Part shown: piece after piece, positions 6,362-9,193 of the stretch
Numbering within the stretch: the stretch's first letter is position 1
Layout: each line of letters begins with the position of its first letter
Assembly: GCA_900555065.1 (NCBI GenBank)
Contig: USJY01000038.1
Location: 1-9,193 of the forward strand
From: an uncultured Eubacteriales bacterium
GTDB taxonomy: Bacteria; Bacillota; Clostridia; Oscillospirales; UMGS1783
Length of the DNA stretch: 9,193 bases
Direction of reading: 5' to 3'
Translations under genes and position numbers: made by a program
The notes under the pieces: model-generated
What the model was told of the DNA's origin: nothing
The model's database searches: none
Seen by the model: only the letters and a program-made list of their open reading frames with translations

Positions 6362-6394
6362 AGAATGTTGTGCCGTATACCGGCACAACATTCT
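6362..6394. repeat. 14-bp perfect hairpin after the acyl-CoA synthetase
   Basis: Arms AGAATGTTGTGCCG (6362-6375) and CGGCACAACATTCT (6381-6394) pair perfectly around a five-base loop. Neither strand has a T run after the stem, so it is not a standard intrinsic terminator. It could protect or define an mRNA 3' end, assist Rho-dependent ending, or act as a protein-binding site. Directly after it come CATATAT, CATATAT and CATATGC at 6396, 6413 and 6432, and a GCCGT/ACGGC mini-stem. Confidence 0.75.
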
Positions 6395-6444
6395 CCATAT
6401 ATGAAGCCGTCGCATATATACGGCGGACGTGCATATGCGGCCCT

Positions 6445-6475
6445 TTGTTATAGTGTATGTGTCGAAAAATATCAT
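6445..6475 (+). promoter_or_regulatory. Possible weak promoter for rpe
   Basis: TTGTTA (6445-6450) and TATCAT (6470-6475) are separated by 19 nt, longer than ideal. A TATAGT at 6449-6454 is an alternative -10 with no good -35. A promoter somewhere here is plausible because the upstream operon ends in a long hairpin, but the exact elements are uncertain. Confidence 0.28.
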
Positions 6476-6497
6476 GTGAAAGCCAGGAGGAATCCCC

Positions 6498-7145
6498 ATG
6501 AGCATCATTGCACCATCTATTTTGTCAGCGGATTTCGCGCATTTGCAGCGGGATGCGGATATGGTCGTCGCAGCGGGCGCGGAGTATCTGCACATCGATG
6601 TAATGGACGGCGTGTTCGTACCCAATATAACCCTCGGTCCATGCGTAATCCGTTCCCTGCGCCCGTGCAGCAAAGCAGTGTTCGACGTGCATCTCATGAT
6701 TATTGAGCCGGAGCGGTATATCCATGAGTTCATCAAAGCGGGAGCCGATATCATAACCATACAGGTGGAAAGCACCCGAGATGTGGACGGCTGTATCGAT
6801 ATGATTCGGGAAGCGGGCGTAAAGCCTTGCGTCACCCTGCGCCCCGGCACGCCGGTGGAAGAACTGGAACCCTATCTGGAACGAGTGGATATGGCGCTGG
6901 TGATGACGGTCGAACCCGGTTTCGGCGGGCAGTCGTTTATGCCGGAAATGCTTCGCAAAGTAGAATGGCTTGACAGATATAGAAAGGAACGCGGACTGCC
7001 GTTTCTGATCGAGGTGGACGGCGGCGTCGGCCTGAAGAACGCGGCGCAGATTGTCAAAGCCGGTGCGGACGTGCTGGTGGCCGGCAGCGCGGTGTTCGGC
7101 GCGGACGATCCTGCGGCGGTGATCAGGCTGCTGAAAAACTCCTGA
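6498..7145 (+). CDS. rpe: Ribulose-phosphate 3-epimerase
   Basis: A 215-residue TIM-barrel enzyme that interconverts ribulose 5-phosphate and xylulose 5-phosphate in the pentose phosphate pathway. The N-terminal IAPSILSADFAHL (4-16) and the metal and catalytic residues are present: His32 and Asp34 in HIDVMDGVFVPNITLGP, His65 in FDVHLM, and Asp174 in EVDGGV. The phosphate-binding loops are EPGFGGQSF (139-147) and the GGV and VAGSAVFG (194-201) region. Two usually conserved spots are altered: ITFH/ITVH is ITIQ (Gln89), and the NPATP-type loop is RPGTP (Arg115-Pro119). Function is probably retained, but substrate range might differ. AGGAGG lies 7 nt before the ATG. It stands alone between a structured gap and the SRP RNA promoter; in enterobacteria rpe neighbours gph, and here a Gph-like HAD gene lies two genes upstream. 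Confidence 0.94.
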   Translation: MSIIAPSILSADFAHLQRDADMVVAAGAEYLHIDVMDGVFVPNITLGPCVIRSLRPCSKAVFDVHLMIIEPERYIHEFIKAGADIITIQVESTRDVDGCIDMIREAGVKPCVTLRPGTPVEELEPYLERVDMALVMTVEPGFGGQSFMPEMLRKVEWLDRYRKERGLPFLIEVDGGVGLKNAAQIVKAGADVLVAGSAVFGADDPAAVIRLLKNS

Positions 7146-7161
7146 AAGACAGCAATGGGTC

Positions 7162-7190
7162 TTGAATTTTCATAAGGAGTATAGTATAAT
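7162..7190 (+). promoter_or_regulatory. Strong sigma-A promoter for the SRP RNA
   Basis: TTGAAT (7162-7167) and TATAAT (7185-7190) are separated by 17 nt. This near-consensus arrangement fits a highly expressed stable RNA. Transcription would start around 7196-7198, exactly where the long RNA terminal helix begins. Confidence 0.88.
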
Positions 7191-7196
7191 AATAAA

Positions 7197-7301
7197 AAGA
7201 GACAGGTCCTACGCGGCGGATGGCTGTGAACCATGTCAGGCGGGGAACCGAGCAGCATTAAGCAGTTCACTCCGGGTGCAGTAGGTCCCCTGTCTCTTTT
7301 T
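7197..7301 (+). ncRNA. ffs: Signal recognition particle RNA, small bacterial (4.5S-like) type
   Basis: A stable RNA of about 100 nt that binds Ffh (SRP54) to target ribosomes making membrane and secreted proteins. The hallmark helix-8 domain is present: CAGG (7237-7240), a CGG/CCG stem with GGAA tetraloop (7244-7247), then AGCAG (7251-7255), flanked by ATG/CAT and TGAAC (7227-7231)/GTTCA (7265-7269). The RNA ends pair as one long rod: 7194-7206 with 7289-7301 (13 bp, perfect) and CCTAC (7208-7212) with GTAGG (7281-7285). There is no room for the Alu domain found in Bacillus scRNA. Its position just before dnaX is a known Firmicute arrangement. The exact mature ends are inferred. Confidence 0.94.
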
Positions 7302-7309
7302 ATTTTTTT
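7289..7309 (+). terminator. Terminator of the SRP RNA
   Basis: The 3' arm of the SRP RNA's terminal helix runs directly into TTTTTATTTTTTT (7297-7309). The RNA's own closing stem thus seems to double as the terminator hairpin. The dnaX ribosome binding site AGGAAGG starts at 7311, two bases later. Confidence 0.75.
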
Positions 7310-7327
7310 GAGGAAGGCGGTGGAGCA

Positions 7328-8806
7328 TTGGCGTATCAGGCGTTATACCGAAAATGGCGGCCCGGCCGGTTTGCCGATGTTTACGGGCAGGATCACATTA
7401 CGTCTACCTTAAAAAACGAATTGAAATCCGGTAAGATCGGCCATGCGTATCTGTTTACCGGTACGCGCGGTACGGGGAAGACGACCTGCGCAAAGCTCAT
7501 GGCGAAAGCGCTCAACTGCCTGTCCCCGGAGGATGGGGAGCCCTGCGGCCAGTGCCGCAACTGCAGGCTCGCGGAAGAGGACAGCCTGTACGACATCGTC
7601 GAGATCGACGCGGCCAGCAAGAGCCGCGTCGAAGATGTGCGCGGTCTGATCGAAGAAGTCGTGTACGCGCCGGCGGTGGGCAAGTACAAAGTATATATTG
7701 TTGACGAAGTGCATATGATGACGGGCAACGCCTTTAACGCGCTGCTTAAAACGCTGGAAGAGCCTCCCGCATACGTCGTGTTTATTCTGGCGACGACGGA
7801 GGTGCAGAAGATTCCCGCGACCATCCTGTCACGCTGCCAGCGGTTTGATTTCAAGCGCCTGTCTCCGGAGACGATTGCGAAAAAGCTCATGCGAATCGCC
7901 GAAAGCGAGGGCTTTGAATTGGAAGCGGACGCGGCGCACTATATCGGCGTTCTGGCCGATGGCGCCTGCCGTGATGCGGAATCCATCTTGGAAATGTGCC
8001 AGACTGCCGGAAAAGTGACGGTACCGCTGGTACAGCAGCTGACCGGCATGGCCGGCGTAGGGCAGCTGACCGCGCTGATGGACGCGGCTGCGGCGGGGGA
8101 CACCGGCGCGGTTTTGGAGACGGTGGACAGGCTGTACGAAGGCTCGAAGAAGATGGACCTTTTGCTGTCGGACCTGATCCAGTGCTATCGGGACGCCATG
8201 CTGCTCAAGCTGGGCGGCGGCAGCGCCGTCCGCCGCGCGCGCGAAGATACGGACGCGCTGCGGGAAATAGCCGAAAAACTGGAGACGTCCTATATTTTAT
8301 ATTGTATTGACGAACTCAGCGGCGCGCTGATGAAGACGTCCCGCAATTCCAGCAACCGGATTGCGGCCGAAGTGTGCCTGATTAAGCTTTGCAATCCGGA
8401 CTATTCCAGCGCGCCCGCCGCGCTTGCGGCGCGTATTGCGCGTCTGGAAGCCGGGGCGGCGCGGCCGCCGGCACGCCGGGAAGTTCCTGAACCGGAATCG
8501 GCGGCGCCACGTGTGGAAGATACGGCTGTCCCTGCCCCGGAGGCGGAGCCTGCGCCGTCTCCGGACGCGCGGCCCGATGGCGCAGACCTGAGCGAAAAAA
8601 TGCGTCCGCACATCCGCAAACCCGGCCTGGTGAGCTTTCTGCCGGACGCCATGCAGGTGATCGGGGACGTGCTGGAAATCCGCCCTGATTCCGCTTTTGC
8701 CTACGACCTGTTGAGCGAGCGAGAAAACGTGCAGGCGCTGGAAACGGCCTACAAGGCCGCGACGGGGCAGGAAATCCGAATCGTAATACGGCAGAATCAG
8801 ATGTAA
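7328..8806 (+). CDS. dnaX: DNA polymerase III subunit gamma/tau
   Basis: A 492-residue clamp-loader ATPase that loads the beta sliding clamp and, through its C-terminus, contacts the replicase. It starts AYQALYRKWRP as the family does. Walker A is GTRGTGKT (45-52); the zinc module uses Cys64, Cys73, Cys76 and Cys79; Walker B is VYIVDE (122-127); sensor 1 is LATTE (154-158); the SRC arginine-finger motif is at 168-170; and the sensor-2 region is CRDAES (214-219). Residues about 376-420 are a Pro/Ala/Glu-rich linker before a short C-terminal domain (about 421-492). It is shorter than B. subtilis DnaX (about 560) and E. coli tau (643). The start codon is TTG at 7328, with AGGAAGG 10 nt upstream and no in-frame ATG nearby. 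No private promoter is visible; ybaB follows after 17 nt. Confidence 0.96.
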   Translation: MAYQALYRKWRPGRFADVYGQDHITSTLKNELKSGKIGHAYLFTGTRGTGKTTCAKLMAKALNCLSPEDGEPCGQCRNCRLAEEDSLYDIVEIDAASKSRVEDVRGLIEEVVYAPAVGKYKVYIVDEVHMMTGNAFNALLKTLEEPPAYVVFILATTEVQKIPATILSRCQRFDFKRLSPETIAKKLMRIAESEGFELEADAAHYIGVLADGACRDAESILEMCQTAGKVTVPLVQQLTGMAGVGQLTALMDAAAAGDTGAVLETVDRLYEGSKKMDLLLSDLIQCYRDAMLLKLGGGSAVRRAREDTDALREIAEKLETSYILYCIDELSGALMKTSRNSSNRIAAEVCLIKLCNPDYSSAPAALAARIARLEAGAARPPARREVPEPESAAPRVEDTAVPAPEAEPAPSPDARPDGADLSEKMRPHIRKPGLVSFLPDAMQVIGDVLEIRPDSAFAYDLLSERENVQALETAYKAATGQEIRIVIRQNQM

Positions 8807-8823
8807 TCTTGGAGGTTTGCTAT

Positions 8824-9162
8824 ATGAAAGTACGAGTACCAAAGGACGCGGGCGGGCCGAGCCTGAGCTCGCTTAAGAAGATGCAGAAGATCCAGGAGGA
8901 AATGGAGCAGAAGCAGCAGGAACTCGCCGAACGCGTGTTTGAAGCTTCTTCCGGCGGCGGCGCGGTAACGGCGAGCGTTACGGGCGCGCACCGTGTCAGT
9001 GCGATCCGGATCGACCCGGACGTAGTGGACCCGGACGATATGGAGACGTTGGAGGATCTCGTCTGCGCCGCTGTGAACGAGGCGATGGAGACGGCGGACA
9101 AGACTACGGAAGAGGAAATGGGAAAGATCACCGGGAGCCTTGGCATTCCGGGGCTGATGTAA
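8824..9162 (+). CDS. ybaB: YbaB/EbfC family nucleoid-associated protein
   Basis: A 112-residue member of the YbaB/EbfC family, small dimeric DNA-binding proteins that coat the nucleoid. A long N-terminal helix (about 14-42, LKKMQKIQEEMEQKQQELAERVFEA written in two parts: KKMQKIQEEM then EQKQQELAER) precedes the sheet strands VTASVTGAHRVSAIRID (48-64). The family's PDVVDPDDMETLEDLV block (65-80) and helical VNEAM tail follow, then GITG-like ending (KITGSLGIPGLM). GGAGG lies 8 nt before the ATG at 8824; a TTG at 8809 is in frame but overlaps the ribosome binding site region. It sits in the classic dnaX-ybaB-recR order, which links it to replication and recombination. The basic N-terminus (MKVRVPKD) is a little longer than in many homologs. 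Confidence 0.94.
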   Translation: MKVRVPKDAGGPSLSSLKKMQKIQEEMEQKQQELAERVFEASSGGGAVTASVTGAHRVSAIRIDPDVVDPDDMETLEDLVCAAVNEAMETADKTTEEEMGKITGSLGIPGLM

Positions 9163-9178
9163 GAGGGCGTAACCGCAC

Positions 9179-9193
9179 ATGACAGGGTATAAT
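9179..9193 (+). CDS. recR: Probable start of recR (5' fragment, cut by window end)
   Basis: An ATG at 9179 opens a frame reading MTGYN to the window edge, 16 nt after the ybaB stop, with AGAGGG about 11 nt upstream. The call rests mainly on position: recR follows ybaB in the conserved dnaX-ybaB-recR operon, and RecR proteins begin with a short M-x-x-Y segment. Five codons cannot prove identity. RecR would act in RecFOR recombinational repair. Confidence 0.45.

Noticed and set aside
4533..6434. A 633-codon open frame on the minus strand opposite the acyl-CoA synthetase
   Set aside because: It is antisense to a gene with every ANL-family motif, has no recognisable domain or ribosome binding site, and its His/Arg/Val-rich composition is typical of a shadow frame in GC-rich coding DNA.
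8595..8600. Run of six As in dnaX as a programmed frameshift or slippage site for a gamma form
   Set aside because: In the reading frame it is GAA AAA ATG, which does not give the A-AAA-AAG type heptamer, and six As are short for strong transcriptional slippage. No stimulatory hairpin or Shine-Dalgarno-like element was evident.

Overview
The window looks like chromosomal, mostly housekeeping DNA from a moderately GC-rich Firmicute, probably a Clostridia-type anaerobe. That placement is inferred from several things: carD-ispD-ispF gene order, an SRP RNA gene beside dnaX-ybaB and an apparent recR start, strong AGGAGG-type ribosome binding sites, sigma-A promoters with 17-bp spacers, and a PduL-type phosphotransacylase. 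No species can be named. Base composition looks even across the window. I see no insertion sequence, tRNA, CRISPR array or phage gene.

Left part (1-3340), minus strand. Read in the direction of transcription, the order is carD (CdnL/CarD RNA-polymerase-binding regulator), ispD and ispF (two steps of the MEP isoprenoid pathway, overlapping or nearly so), pduL (phosphate acyltransferase, with its own promoter and a strong terminator), then a tyrosine/lipid-type phosphatase with an HCxxGKDRTG loop. The phosphatase ribosome binding site begins right after the pduL terminator.

Centre (3343-3371) is a divergent promoter region. Its two -35 elements lie almost back to back, one driving carD leftward and one driving a rightward operon.

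Right part (3404-9193), plus strand. The first group is a HAD phosphatase, an XRE-cupin regulator that overlaps its end, and an AMP-forming acyl-CoA synthetase of the acetate/medium-chain type. A gap holding a 14-bp hairpin follows, then rpe (ribulose-phosphate 3-epimerase), then a small SRP RNA gene with its own promoter and terminator. The window ends with dnaX, ybaB and what is probably the first five codons of recR.

How they work together: carD is a global transcription factor; ispD/ispF supply isoprenoid precursors; PduL and the acyl-CoA synthetase both interconvert short acids and acyl-CoA, by different chemistry; the HAD enzyme and Rpe fit sugar-phosphate metabolism or repair; the SRP RNA serves protein targeting; and dnaX-ybaB-recR serve replication and recombination. 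I do not see a clearly new multi-gene system. The parts most worth a second look are the HAD/XRE-cupin/synthetase unit, the two places where a terminator directly abuts the next gene's ribosome binding site, the small SRP RNA, and the structured gap before rpe.
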